Below are positions 35,891 through 46,835 of a stretch of DNA of 64,000 nucleotides, one piece after another. Both the position numbers and the translations under genes were made by a program. The notes beneath the pieces are model-generated. The model worked only from the letters and a program-made list of their open reading frames with translations, did no database searches and was not told where the DNA came from. This stretch comes from Prostheceraeus crozeri (lineage: Eukaryota > Platyhelminthes > Polycladida > Euryleptidae), in assembly GCA_907163375.1 (NCBI GenBank), contig CAJQUW010011512.1:310001-374000 (forward strand), read 5' to 3'. Position 1 is the first letter of the stretch. Each line of letters opens with the position of its first letter.

Positions 35891-36420
35891 ATCAGCGAAC
35901 AAGGGACTGCTGCATCGCAGGTTTATGGAGGGAAGACTGCAATCTACAATCGCAATGCACTGCATCCGAAGTTGGGGCCTTTCACACTACTTGTTGAATT
36001 TTTCATAAGTACGTGACTATGAATAAGAGTAAATTTTTAGGGGTTTTCCTGTGTGAATAATATCTCCATCCGAAAATCGAAAGGCTTGTTCATCAGTCTC
36101 CTAAAAACTTGACTGTAATCTTGATCTAATGACTAGTGTAACTTAACTGTAGTGCGTTCGATGATCAGCTGCGGTCGTGAATTTATCTTTGATTTCAAAT
36201 CTATCACGAACTTACACCAAGCATTAGTAAGACAAGCATAAATGTTGAGTCACGTTGACGGAAGCAATCCATCTACTTGGTTCCAGCTTCTTTTGATTAC
36301 ATGTATAAGTAGTGTCACAACGGTTGCTTCATTCATGCGCTTCCAAGCGGTCACTTTTTCTTTTTTCCATTGTATTTATTAATTGCTGGAATCTGAATCA
36401 TCTTTATTTTCTCTTTCCAG
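35891..36420. other. Putative intron upstream of the 36.4-kb exon
   Basis: AT-rich. It ends in a pyrimidine-rich tract (TTTATTTTCTCTTTCCAG), a strong 3' splice site. Nothing else recognised. Confidence 0.5.
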
Positions 36421-36670
36421 TCAGGTTCGGCACGGCTGTGTACTCAAACTCTCACCGGCAGGTGCCACCCTCCCCCACTCCTCCTCTGCCCATTCCAACT
36501 GTGTGGCCAACTCGGAACCGCCACCCACACCCTCTGTTCATCATTCGCACTCCGACACCGAGCTGGAACTTCGCCTGGCCGGAATGAATTCGAAGTCTGG
36601 CCATCCACCTACCTCGCAACCACAACCCCAACAACTTCAACAACATCATCGTCATTGTACCAAAGCCGCG
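36421..36670 (+). CDS. Internal exon of an unidentified gene, Pro/Ser/His/Gln-rich
   Basis: The exon is bounded by a strong acceptor (TTCTCTTTCCAG) and a consensus donor (GCG/GTGAGT). It is clearly richer in G+C than its flanks. The favoured frame starts at 36422 and is open for 83 codons to the donor, ending in phase 0. It begins QVRHGCVLKLSPAGA, has NSEPPPTPSVHHSHSDTELE and MNSKSG in the middle, and ends QPQPQQLQQHHRHCTKAA. A second AG at 36423-36424 would give an exon of exactly 82 codons, phase 0 at both ends. A second frame is also open, but its composition looks less protein-like. There is no known domain; such Pro/His/Gln-rich sequence is typical of disordered cytoplasmic or nuclear regions. 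It may belong to the same gene as the first exon at 41787, whose donor has the same phase. I cannot name the protein. Confidence 0.6.
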
Positions 36671-36874
36671 GTGAGTAGCGAATCGTTGCGGATTTGGTGA
36701 TAGAATTCAGCATCTGATTTTCAGCGAATGGAAGGCTCCAGACCTCTGACCTGATTCCTGTACTCCGACTGCTGTTGTTATTGATTTCGAATGATACTTC
36801 TGGGGGGAATTGATCTCACAACTGGTAGATCGCAAAGCCTATCCCATAGCCGCTATACCATGACGGTCTGCAAT

Positions 36875-37719
36875 CAGGCTTGCCGTTGGGATTGGGATCT
36901 CAATTGGGATCCCAATAGCTATCGGGATTGGGCTACCAAAAATCCTCCCCAATCCCAATAAATCCCAATAGATCTCAATAAGTCCTCTCCCAGCAAAATA
37001 TACGTGTGATAGTTGACATTAGTCAGTGCGTTACAAATGTTTTCGTGTTGTACTGAGCAGTTCATCTTGCTGTGTCTCCAGTCTGACCTTGCCTATCTCG
37101 AATTCTAGCATTGAGAGCTCTTAGTCTGATTCACGCAAATTGACACAGTCAGCTTTAGCTCTACTCTAAGGCTTTAACTTCCACAGTTGCTAAAAATAGT
37201 GGCTTAATTCGGAGGCCTTCTTGTGCCTCGACTCGTGCTTTGCGCGTGCGTATGAGGCATTGATTGGAACGGGTTATAGTATGACGATGTAACAGTGTCA
37301 CACTGCGCAGGAACAATGGCTTCAAAAAGAGCCCGTGTGGCGACCTGTTTATTAACACCGCATTATCCGATATAGACTTCATTAATGCCAAGTGTGTTTG
37401 TAGCTCGTACATACATATCAGCTATACACGGAGGCTCCTATAAACTCTCAGGTGAAGGCAGTCTATCGGTGTAAAATTTAGTCACACATTGGGCCTATTA
37501 TACATAATTGTGTGAAATCAATTAAAGACCCTATTGCTATTAAGGCCAGTATATTCCTGGGACTTCGTCAATTCAAAAAGTAACACATATTGTAGGCCTA
37601 AGCGGTAAGCCCCGATGCAGCTTGGGGTTATATTGTGTACGCTTTTAGCACTAAAGCAGGGATCCCAATGGAAATTCTCATCGGGATTGGGCTGGAGATT
37701 CGTCCTAACGGCAAGCCTG
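36875..37719. mobile_element. Non-autonomous hAT-like transposon, family CAGGC
   Basis: The 845-bp element begins CAGGCTTGCCGTT and ends with its exact inverse (AACGGCAAGCCTG). It is flanked by an 8-bp target duplication with one mismatch, TCTGCAAT (36867-36874) and TCTCCAAT (37720-37727). Subterminal GGGATTGGG / CCCAATCCC motifs recur inside both ends, as transposase-binding repeats do in hAT elements. There is no transposase frame. It lies about 200 bp after the exon donor, that is, inside the presumed intron. Confidence 0.9.
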
Positions 37720-37727
37720 TCTCCAAT

Positions 37728-38309
37728 ACTTAGAATCATCTAGGAATACAGGTTAAAAACGTCCTATTTAACTGATGCTGAACTATCTGCGTTACTAAAG
37801 TGTCTCTCCATTTGAAATTGTCTGTTTGGAGGAATTGTCTGTGAAAATATCCTTTAAAAGAAGGTAGTAGTACTGTGTGTCTACAGAGCAAGAAATGAGT
37901 CATAGAAAAAATTCATGTCCGAAATATCATGTCGAAGAAAAGTGTTGATTGCCACCTGTGTTGTAGATAACATCTCAATATTAGCTGATTCTTGAATGGC
38001 ATCGGACGGGAAGGCATTAATATTTCGTAAGTCAAATAGAGAATGACGAAGTAGTGACTGGTTATGTTGCCGACGCATAGAGACCCTTTCTCAAAGCAGA
38101 TGATGTTCTGGCTATGTCCTCGTGAAGGTTCAATCATGACGTCAGTTCAACTTTTCACTGAATGAAAGATACGATATCAGCATCTCAAAAATAAGTGGCA
38201 TAATCGGGAATTGCTTTTTCCATTTGAGATAAGATACGGGTGGGAACCGAAATTCCGGTGGTATTAAAAGTTGTCCGCAGATTTCGAAGAATTTCCACGA
38301 TTCGTTGCC
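37728..38309. other. Stretch without recognised gene
   Basis: Presumed intron between a hAT-like element and a LINE fragment. Nothing recognised. Confidence 0.45.
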
Positions 38310-38780
38310 AGCTCCGACGAGCAAAGGCATTTCTCTCAGACGCAGGGGTCATATCTACAAGGCACGTATAAGAAGCACATTGTAGTATCTACCGCAGACA
38401 TGACCATCAAAGCAGAAGACCTAACACGCCTTACCAAGAACGAGAACTCCATGATGCGATGGACATGTACGGTCGAACTACGTGAGCCATGCTCAATGTG
38501 TGAAGGGGGCTTGGTCTGAATATGTTGGGCAAAATCGTTAAAGGTGACTTGGTCACCTTCAAAGAATGCCCAAGTGCAAGTGGCCGAGGAGAGTGATCGA
38601 TCGTGAGATACCGGGTCCTAACATTAAAGGCAGGTGGAGAAAGACGGAGATGGAACTCGTTCATCTCAACCCCCGACGTGCATAAGACCGAACAGTGTAG
38701 AGATAGCGCACCCATGCAAACTGGAATAGAAGTTGCCCCAGTGCCCTGCCCTCAAGCCTGGGGCTCAGCTGAAAATAAAC
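38310..38780 (+). mobile_element. LINE reverse-transcriptase C-terminal fragment
   Basis: A G+C-rich patch. Plus-strand translation of 38400-38520 gives LTRLTKNENSMMRWTCTVEL, the L-x-R-L-x-x-x-E-x-x-M-x-R-W-M-C block of LINE reverse-transcriptase thumb regions. In other frames GPNIKGRWRKTE and LVHLNPRRA (the GxRPRGRPKKxW and A-x-DR-x-W-R region) follow. Several frame changes and stops show that it is dead. It lies sense to the putative host exons, within their presumed intron. Confidence 0.7.
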
Positions 38781-40820
38781 GCTGAGTAATTAAGCAAGAA
38801 GCTGGGAAATGTCCAAATCTGTTCAAAAATTCGCTTCCTCGGATTTCTCATTATGAATATTTTTAATAATTTAATGGAAATCTTCCGTTAATTCGGCTAA
38901 CATGAACATGCAGTAAACAGAAGAATGAACATTTGTGAAAGCGATACCTTGGATATGTGGATGAATGGCAAAAAGTTTTCAAACGTCATAACAGACGACT
39001 ATTTTATAGCACATGTGGCATAGACCTAGAAAACTGGTAGGTCGAGGAAAGGAATATATTTAGCCAGAGTAGGGAAATTCTATGAATGTGTGGGGAAAAT
39101 TGGTCACTCTGACATTCTATAAGCTGAAATTATGATGATTTCCATAGAAAAAATCATAAACAGATCAAGAAGTCATAATATTTACATACCATCAATGAGA
39201 TATGCGTGGACACCATTCTGTTTCCAGCTTTTATATTATTATTTGTTTTATTTCGTTAATTGTTTATTTTCTCATGAATTATTCCGGATCAAATACTGCT
39301 TTGATTATTAATATTTGCCTTTGATTCATTCTTAATCACAAAACGGTCTGTCCAATCTAAGGCGTCTGTGTAAGCGCAAGGCTATTTAAGTAGGAAATTA
39401 AGTATGAAAAGACTTCCGGTCTACTCATTCAAACATTTAATGTTTTATTAGCACATGTGCAGTAAAATTAGATTTCAAAAACTGCCGCCTTCCAATAAGA
39501 ACCGCAACATTTATTTACGATTTGTTTTCTAAATCGAGAAAATTTAATTTTTTCTCAATATGGGTATCAAGGTCACGCTATGAATAAGAAATGAAGAATC
39601 AGTGCATATCTATATAATACGTCTCTGGGATTTTGAAGATGTTCCAGTTTTAAAGAATCTTCCTCCATTTTCTTCTCATCAATTTACAATCATCAGTTCA
39701 GCAATTTATGGATCGTTTTAGACCAATCAAAGTAATTTCTTTCCAAATTTCCATGATGAAGATCCAATTTTGTCGAGAATGCTGTATCTTTGACGATTTT
39801 TAAGCAACGAAGTTAAGGTTTTGAATAGAAGGAAGACTTCAATGTGACCACAGACTTTGGTAATATACAGGAATTAATTTTTTCATGGAACAGTGTGACT
39901 TTCATCCACCAAAACAGTTGGATACTTCATTTTATGACAAGCAATATAGTAGCAGCGATTTTCCATAGAAATCAGTTATCGAAAGTAAAATCTTGATTCC
40001 GATGGTCACTTATTCGTAATTTCAGCTGACTGCTTTATTGTCATATCTTTCGTCAAGATAGGGGGTTGTGAGTAGAGTGTCTCGATGGACATAATTGATC
40101 AGTGTTTCATTAGATACGCATAAACGTCTTCTTTCAGTTGTTTTGCTATAACATAGATGTTACTGAAATAGAAAACCGGGAGGTCGAGGAAATGAATATG
40201 TTTAGCAGTTACAATTGCAGTTGTTTCTACAAATCTAATAACATAACATATTACTTTCATGCGCCTATAACCGGAACATAGCAAATGCTATCCTAGACCG
40301 GTTCGATGACATAGCATCCTTGACAAAGCAAAAAGCGAAAATTTGGGAAAATTATTTGTGTATTACTTCATTTTATTGCGGAAGAAAGGGCTCCTAGGCC
40401 AGCTATTAATTTTTGACCAATATCCTCCTACCAACGCTTAAGTATCTTCTCCTTCTGCCATTTTTCGATTCCATGCAACTGGAGGTATCACTTTTTCACA
40501 CACTTTTAATTTTGTACACATCATGAATATTAAGAATTCTATACATAATTTGCATATGGTGATAAACGACCTGTGGACATTGAAGTAACAAACTCCAGAA
40601 TTTTAAAGTTTTGCGCACTCATCGTCGTGACCATGTTACACCGGCTCTTAAGACTCTCAAATGGTTTCATATTTTACATCTAATGAAGAGCAAGTTATGT
40701 CGCTTGAGATTTACATGTTTGTATTTCAACTCTCCCGTGTATATTTCAAGGATGTGTCATTTGTACATATCTTCTCGTTCTCTTCGATCGTCGAGTCATA
40801 ATGCCTCGGAAGCACATTAG
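38781..40820. other. AT-rich presumed intron
   Basis: A roughly 35-bp motif, AAAACYGGKAGGTCGAGGAA and a few flanking bases, occurs at about 39030 and again at about 40170 in direct orientation. Nothing else recognised. Confidence 0.45.
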
Positions 40821-41000
40821 GCACGGAGCCTTTCTTCCATGTGGCCGAGTTTTCATTTATCCTCTTATTTTGTACTGAGTCTCTAGCTAGAATGCAGACT
40901 GTACCTATTTTAGAAGCCTTTGGTTTGACCCGACCAAGCTTTGAACCAAGGTCTCCCGGACGTAAGGCGAACACTCAATCACAAGGCCACAGCACCGGAT
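40821..41000 (-). repeat. SINE family B, best-preserved copy
   Basis: The reverse complement reads GTGGCCTTGTGATTGAGTG (A-box region), then GACCTTGGTTCAAAGCTTGG (B-box). The body is AGGTACAGTCTGCATTC, GAGACTCAGTAC and CACATGGAAGAAAGGCTCC. Four minus-strand copies in the window share this order. Confidence 0.8.
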
Positions 41001-41600
41001 GCCATTCAATTGCATACTTATTCACTATTTGTAATTTTATATTGTTCTCATAATGTCTCGCGCTGCGAACCTTGTACGGAACTTTGCGAATTTTCTTTAG
41101 AAAATAGTGCATGTCCTATTAGTATCTATAGGACAAATGGAAAGGAAAAGTGTTGAAGACAATTAAATACTGTACAAATCTTGATTGAAAATGTCGTCAA
41201 ATTGCAATAGTTTTCATACATCGTAATAGTGTAATGACTGAAAATGTGAAGACCGATTTTCTTTGTGAAGATCAGCAGAAGTTTGACTGTTCGGTGATAA
41301 ATTTCCCATAACTGATGATCTGAGTAAAGGCCGATGTTTAATTATGCAGGAAATGAAGAATTTCAGTTAATTGCGACATAAAACTTTCAATTGACGAATA
41401 GTCCTAAACCTTCAGTTGTCCCTACACATTCATCAGCCGTCGTATCTACGAGACAATGAGTACATGTTCATTCACGTGTCTCTTCTTCCCTGAGTGCGTG
41501 TCTCTCATGCGCACATGCACGTCCATACACAGACGTACTATTATTTTTTCTCCTTTTATCTTAGTAATTACAATTTCTCTGTTTTTCTGCTTCCAACACA
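41001..41600. other. Stretch upstream of the putative first exon
   Basis: AT-rich, with no recognised gene. Base composition becomes CpG-richer from about 41630. Confidence 0.4.
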
Positions 41601-41619
41601 TTCCATATGGTCGATCGAG

Positions 41620-41786
41620 CCTAGTTTGACACCGCGTCCGGTTTACGGTTCGTTGTCCACTTCAGCACGTTGTGAGGGTCATGTAGTGAGGGGGAAGGCG
41701 TCGCCAGCGAGACCTCAAGCCGACAGCGTGTACAGAGGCAAGCGCACAGCAACACACGTCGCATTTCCTCCCTTACTGCCGTGTAG
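41620..41786 (+). promoter_or_regulatory. Putative promoter-proximal leader (5' UTR) of the first exon
   Basis: The composition shifts from AT-rich to CpG-containing and G+C-rich immediately before the ATG at 41787. No TATA box is obvious. The transcription start cannot be placed from sequence alone. An internal exon is the alternative, but no strong acceptor precedes it. Confidence 0.4.
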
Positions 41787-41936
41787 ATGAGCGGACGCGA
41801 AGAGGGCAAAAGTAAAATCTTAGCCCAGTTGCTCTGCTCGCGTGGCAGAGACAACGACAGCTACGAGATGCTAGCGAGCAGTCCTTGGCCTCCTGGAGTG
41901 ATAACGGAGAGACGGTGGAGTTCGGAGAGATCCTCG
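41787..41936 (+). CDS. Putative first coding exon, alternative N-terminus of an unidentified gene
   Basis: An ATG opens a 50-codon frame that ends exactly at a consensus donor (TCG/GTGAGT). The peptide starts MSGREEGKSKILAQLLCSRG and ends TERRWSSERSS. It is charged, has no signal peptide or membrane segment, and looks like a cytoplasmic or nuclear N-terminus. An in-frame TAG lies directly before the ATG, which fixes the start. The exon ends in phase 0, as does the exon at 36421-36670, so both could join the same downstream exon and give isoforms with different N-termini. The downstream exon is not recognised in this window, so the intron is long or the exon lies beyond the end. The product is unknown. 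Confidence 0.55.
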
Positions 41937-42708
41937 GTGAGTTTCTATCAAGCGAAAATCAAGTGTTAGTTATCTCATCGACACATCTGCGAGAATTGAA
42001 GATGATCATAGCCGCCACGACTTCTTCTTAGTGCCTTTAGTGCTTTTTTGTTGAACGCCGTCAGCTCTATCCTGCTCTCAGCTCGCCGATCGGTTCGTCG
42101 CCGGCCCACGTTCATCATTGTGCATATACCTGTTCTGTGTCATTGTAAGAACGATCGATTCTCCAATCTGTAAGTTACCGGATTGTGAAGCGTCTTTATC
42201 CGTCGGTGATGCGTTGCATATCAACCTGTCAGCAGCATGCAGTTGTAAGCTGAACCTTCACGTGATGGTGTCAAATACGGGTATAAAAGTTTTGTCCACT
42301 ATTCATCCACTGACATGACATCGACGCATTTTATTTGTTTGTTCACCAACTTCTATATTACTACACAATAAGCCGTTAATGACCTCTTCAGTGGAATATT
42401 CTTGTGAATCTTGGTGTATAGCTTACTCACCATGTCTAGCCAATACAGCTGCGGAATAGATGGAATAAAAATCCTCAATTGTATGCAGTTTGATTGGAGC
42501 ACAGCACGGCCTTGACTCATGTCCAACTCTGTGAGTCCCTAGTTCCAAATCGTACAAGTGCGGTTCTTCCTATGAGTTATCAGTTCTCCAAGTTTCAGTT
42601 ATTATCCCATTCAAAGAGCAAACCGAAGATCAAATTATGAGCCCTCGGCCTTTCTTTGAGGTGGAAATAGTCCATGATATCAGCATTTTCTCGTCTGTGA
42701 ACCAGCTT
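41937..42708. other. Presumed intron start, CpG-richer first part
   Basis: The CpG-rich composition continues to about 42240. A curious minus-strand acceptor/18-nt/donor arrangement lies at 42425-42454 (see findings). Nothing else recognised. Confidence 0.4.
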
Positions 42709-42715
42709 TATTCCT

Positions 42716-43306
42716 GAATATCTAAAGAGAATGACAACTATTAAGTCGATACAAGACCCTTGATTCCCCGACCGCACTCGCCCGACCTGCTCGCACGGTG
42801 GAGACGAGCTCGCACTTTCTTCACTAGGCCACGCTGACGGCTCAAAAGGAATGTGAGTGAGGGCAGAAGTCATCTCCAAGTGATATCGACAGCTTATTAT
42901 CATATTATTATTGACACAATGCTATCAGCGCTTATGCTGTAGTGAGACAGCATGTCAGCATGTCATACGACTGCGTCAGACAGTAGATTGACAACAAAGG
43001 TCTGTCGAAGTGAAATTATCTTGTCACCTACGACTCATTATCTAACTCCCGTTCTGTGCGGTCGCCCAAGGAAGGTAGCGTCACAATGCGCGCGGAAAGC
43101 TTTACTTACTCTTGACACGGTCGTGGAGGTCGACAAGGAACACGGTCGTCCGCTGTCCTACGTCGGGCAATTCCTAGGCCCTAGGTAGGATTCCTAAGTC
43201 GGGCGAGTGCGGTCGCGGAATCAAGGGTGCTAGTGTCTTGTTTTGACTGAATAGCTGTCTTTCTCTTTGGATATTCAATGTGCTGCGACAGACCTTTGTT
43301 GTCAAG
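42716..43306. repeat. G+C-rich inverted-repeat element with nested inverted pairs
   Basis: The outer arms 42716-42787 and 43197-43276 are imperfect inverted copies sharing GACCGCACTCGCCCGAC and CCCTTGATTCC. A second, exact 20-bp inverted pair (TTGACAACAAAGGTCTGTCG) lies at 42988-43007 and 43286-43305, overlapping the first arrangement. The centre is CpG-rich and contains the palindrome CCTAGGCCCTAGG. There is no coding family and no target duplication. It may be a DNA-transposon remnant with compound ends, or two interleaved elements. Confidence 0.6.
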
Positions 43307-43874
43307 CTTTATTCCTTTGAATGATTTCTTATATTTGTGTTCTCGACTCGGCCTGTGTCAGATGCTCGACAAATACTTCAACAGATCGATTGAAGTGATT
43401 GCATTCATTTGAATTACTCACATCTGTGAACTCCGCTGATTCATCGGTTACCGGATCCTTATGCTGTCGTTCCGCATGTTGCAATGTCAATGTCACAGCT
43501 GTAATATCGTGATCCTCGCCTCCGTTTGCGTGTTTTTACAAACGCTTCTTGTCCCGATTCCCGTCTGCGTTACTTCAAAGATTTTAGGGATGATAACTGA
43601 CAAATTGGCGCACTGACCTCTCTCTCCCTCAATTTCTAAGTTTTCATGCATTCGTCAAATTCGCAAAGAAGCAGATCATGCCTTCGTACTCCTGCGCTTT
43701 GAACTGAAGAGTAGCTATGTCTTTCGATGATGTTGTAGAGGTTTTGACACTTGCAGTAGGATGCCTGCATTCCGAAGACCGGCAGTGTTCTTGATAATTT
43801 ACATGTATGTCATTCCGTTTTAAAGATTCCACTTACTTTAGTGTCATTTCTCGAAGGTCAGCATGTACTTACAA
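43307..43874. other. Stretch without recognised gene
   Basis: Nothing recognised. Confidence 0.45.
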
Positions 43875-44345
43875 GTCTATACATCAAATCTATAAAAATG
43901 CGGACACATTTGCCATTCAACTAAAGGCTAACTGCTAAAAATCATTTCAACACCGTGTAGAAAAACATGCGTCAATGTCAGACATTGACAGCGTCGTCCA
44001 AACCCTCATTGAGGGAGTTGTTACGCTACACGCTAACACATTACAGTTTGCTCTACAATCTTCACAAGAAATGTCAGCAAAATGCACTAAGAGGCCTATT
44101 TGTAAGACAATTGAGGTTCAAACCAAGAAATATATAGTTGCATCAAACATGTCCTTGTTTAACGTCCTTGAGTTCCCTGGTGGAGTTGGACAGTTGATGG
44201 CTCCTCTCCAGCCGTTTCTGTCCAAGGCAACACTTCGGTCTTCCTGCTGTCAGCGACCGCCCACTTTCATCTCTTCAACCTCTTTCATAATCCGTATTGT
44301 CCGCACTCTTCACATGTCCAAACCAGCTGTCAATTAGTTTGTTTG
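43875..44345 (-). mobile_element. LINE 3' end, family J, copy 1
   Basis: Minus-strand translation from 44345 reads LIDSWFGHVKSADNTDYERG, a stop, then SLTAGRPKCCLGQKRLERSH and LKDVKQGH. The W-F-G-H-V and G-R-P-K pair is the hallmark of the LINE C-terminus. The 3' UTR (to 43875) includes the palindrome CCCTCATTGAGGG. A colinear second copy, lacking the WFGHV part, is at 48045-48429. The plus-strand frame MSDIDSVVQTLIEGV seen in both copies runs antisense to this LINE and is not a gene. Confidence 0.7.
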
Positions 44346-45334
44346 AGAGTGGCCACGTAGGCCTACAAAGTGCACAAAATCAAATTATTTTGATTTCTTG
44401 ACAACATTACATCTCTACTCGACTGAATCATTATTTTGGAATTGTAAGGCCTTTATAAATTCAAGTAATGATTGTAAATTTGTCTGAAAAATGAAAAATC
44501 AGTTCATCTTTCTTTTCTTTGTGCATTTCGATCGCTGGTATAGTCCCATTATCATCATGCAAGATGGTAGAAATACATCATTATCTTTCATTTATGTAAT
44601 TTGGAAGCATTCCCTTTAATCATTTTCCATCTTTGATATTCGGAGTATATTTTCCACATTTTGATGTGTTGGTTATTTTGATAATCTCATAGACGTGAAA
44701 TGATTTTCATTGTGAAAATCAAAACCGCATGATATCGCTACCGTCACCGCAGATCTCATCACCTCGAGCAGACAGGAATCAGCGACCCTGGCGGACAACC
44801 CTGTCTCACCGCAACTTCCTCTAGTCAATTTCAAACGACACCGCTGCAAAGTGTTAGCTGTTCTCATCTCATTTCATTCTCTTGTCCGACGTATACCGCT
44901 GTCAAGTCTACGACCTTTTCTACCCCGCGTGACAAAAAGCGAAGAAAGCAGCAATTACGATCGCATTAGATCAAATATCAAGCGAAGAGTGAGGAAAGCA
45001 AAACATATTTGAAAGCGATGAAGAAATTATACAACTAAGACCTCGAGACGACTGGTCATTTGTATTCTAGGTGGAAAATGGCTCAATGTGTAACTAGGAT
45101 TACAGTGATTGATCGTTGGATGATTTCCTGTCCAGGAATTGAAAGAACCAAATTGATGAATGTGCAGGATGATGCACGAAATGCTGTATTACTGTGACGA
45201 TGTCTCATTTATCTTTCTTTACATTTAATGTCATGAATGTCTATTGCCATGATGGTCTGTGGCCACTCATAAATTACTACGGTGTGATAAAACATTAACA
45301 ACAATGACATTAAATAAACGATTGATCAAATTGA
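44346..45334. other. Stretch with a G+C-richer patch
   Basis: The patch at 44714-45010 has an open plus frame of about 98 codons without an ATG. Its translation contains KVLAVLISFHSLVRR. There is no convincing splice site or homology. Otherwise AT-rich. Confidence 0.35.
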
Positions 45335-45425
45335 CAAGCAAAAGATTTGCGGCTGGTAGGATTCGAACCTACGACCAAGGCTAACTAGACCTGTGCTCTA
45401 ACCAACTGAGCTACGAGCCATTTAC
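45335..45425 (-). repeat. SINE family E copy with a tRNA-Thr(AGT)-like head
   Basis: The reverse complement has a good D arm (GCTCAGTTGGTTAGAGC), an anticodon loop CTAGTTA (AGT) and a T arm (GTAGGTTCGAATCCTAC). The acceptor stem does not pair, and the following CTTTTGCTTGTCAATTTGATC is shared with the copy at 34075-34160. It is a SINE or tRNA pseudogene, not a functional tRNA. Confidence 0.7.
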
Positions 45426-45519
45426 GCGACTGTTTCAATTGGCAGGATTGGCACATGTGATTTTTCACCTCTGTCCCTTTCGATGAGGTTGCTTGATATA
45501 ATAAATAATAATAAAAATC

Positions 45520-45640
45520 TCTCAATAGATGTAACCACCGTGGGCCTTATCAGTCATGGGCAGGTTCGAACCAGCGACGTTGGAATTAGAGGACGTGCAA
45601 GCGCACCCTCCAGCCTAAAGGCCGCCGTACCATATGTTGA
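45520..45640 (-). repeat. SINE family D copy
   Basis: The reverse complement has a long-variable-arm tRNA-like head (GGCGGCCTTTAGGCTGGAGG), the B-box GGTTCGAACC, then CATGACTGATAAGGCCCACG and GTGGTTACATCTATTGAGAG. It ends in an (ATT)n-like tail, as 3' ends of retroposed SINEs do. Confidence 0.75.
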
Positions 45641-46732
45641 GAGCGTGAATTAGCCAGGAAGGCACTGCTTTAACACAGGCAACCATTTAATGCCGCATTT
45701 GACATTGAGACACTTCACGCTAGCGCTGCTCATTACATCTTCTTTGACAACTTGTTTTGATATTTTCATGTGTTGACCAATTTATCATGTTGAAATTCGT
45801 TCGGTAGACGGAGTGTAACAAAGTGCTCTGAAGCATCTTGATCCAAAATTGATCTAAAATTGAGCATCTTGATCCAGCATGGGGAAAGTGACATTAAAGC
45901 TTCAATCATCACTGAGCCCCGTATGCCGTTGTACCCTGAGTGTTCTAGATGACGAAATGACGGCATTATGAAATGGTCGATAAGATCGATGATAAAGATA
46001 AACGATAAGGAAGATCGCGGTTTTGTCTTTATTAAGATTAAACCAGCGATATGATGACTTATGTAATCGTTATAATGACATATGTGGGCAACCTGCAACT
46101 TGACAATCAGGGATGAAATATCATGAAATTGAATTTGCAGTTAAATCAAAATTCAAGAAGTGGAGCAGGTCGCCACAGTTTTGATAAATATATAGAGTAA
46201 CAAGCCATAAAAGGTTAGCAACCACAGACTTATTTGCTTCATATGCTCAATTTCCTCGCGAATTCCTTAATTTAATTCAATTAAATCATTTATCTCAGGG
46301 ACAATCCTGTTCGCAGGAAGGAACAACTATTCACTTCAGAAAAAACATGTCTAGTTGTTGTGATGCGTACAATAGTAAGACATTGATGAATACAGAATTT
46401 CCCAATTGATAATTTTGCTATAAAACCAGTCACACCCATCGACAATTGGACATGCAAAAATATTGTAAAACTATTAGTCGCGAGCTGTGTTCGAGAAAAA
46501 AGATGATATCTCAGTTGCAACCTTGAGACTGGTCTGCCATTGCCATTTTCTTCAACTTAATTTTTACATGTTAAGACATGTAAAAGAAGTTGAACGTTCA
46601 GAAATGAACACTGATATCTGCGATTGCAAAATGGATACAAAGTCTATTTGACTTCGATCAGGATTGAAATTGTCATTCGCAATGTCACACCAAGAACTTC
46701 TCTCCATTGAGATAATGAGTGACATTGGCTTT
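45641..46732. other. AT-rich stretch, nothing recognised
   Basis: A 110-codon minus frame (45766-46098) contains a repeated GATCAAAATTGA-type motif and no family match. Nothing else seen. Confidence 0.45.
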
Positions 46733-46835
46733 GGTCACCGTGGCACAGTGGTTAAGTGCTTGGCTTAGCGATCTTTTGATCCACAGGTCGAGCCCCGAAA
46801 GTGTCATCGGAAGTCAGCAGGAAGGGCATCCGGAA
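46733..46835 (+). repeat. SINE family A, 3'-truncated copy
   Basis: The head and first body block run up to GGGCATCCGGAATTATC, then sequence unrelated to the SINE follows. Confidence 0.85.

Noticed and set aside
43975-44337. 120-codon plus-strand frame repeated at 48148-48375
   Set aside because: It is antisense to a LINE 3' end recognised by WFGHV and GRPK. The repetition is that of the LINE, not of a gene.
44714-45010. 98-codon open frame as an exon
   Set aside because: No ATG, no convincing acceptor or donor, no recognised family. Only slightly higher G+C.
45335-45425. tRNA-Thr(AGT) gene
   Set aside because: The D and T arms are good but the acceptor stem does not pair, and homology with 34075-34160 extends past the tRNA, so it is a SINE head.
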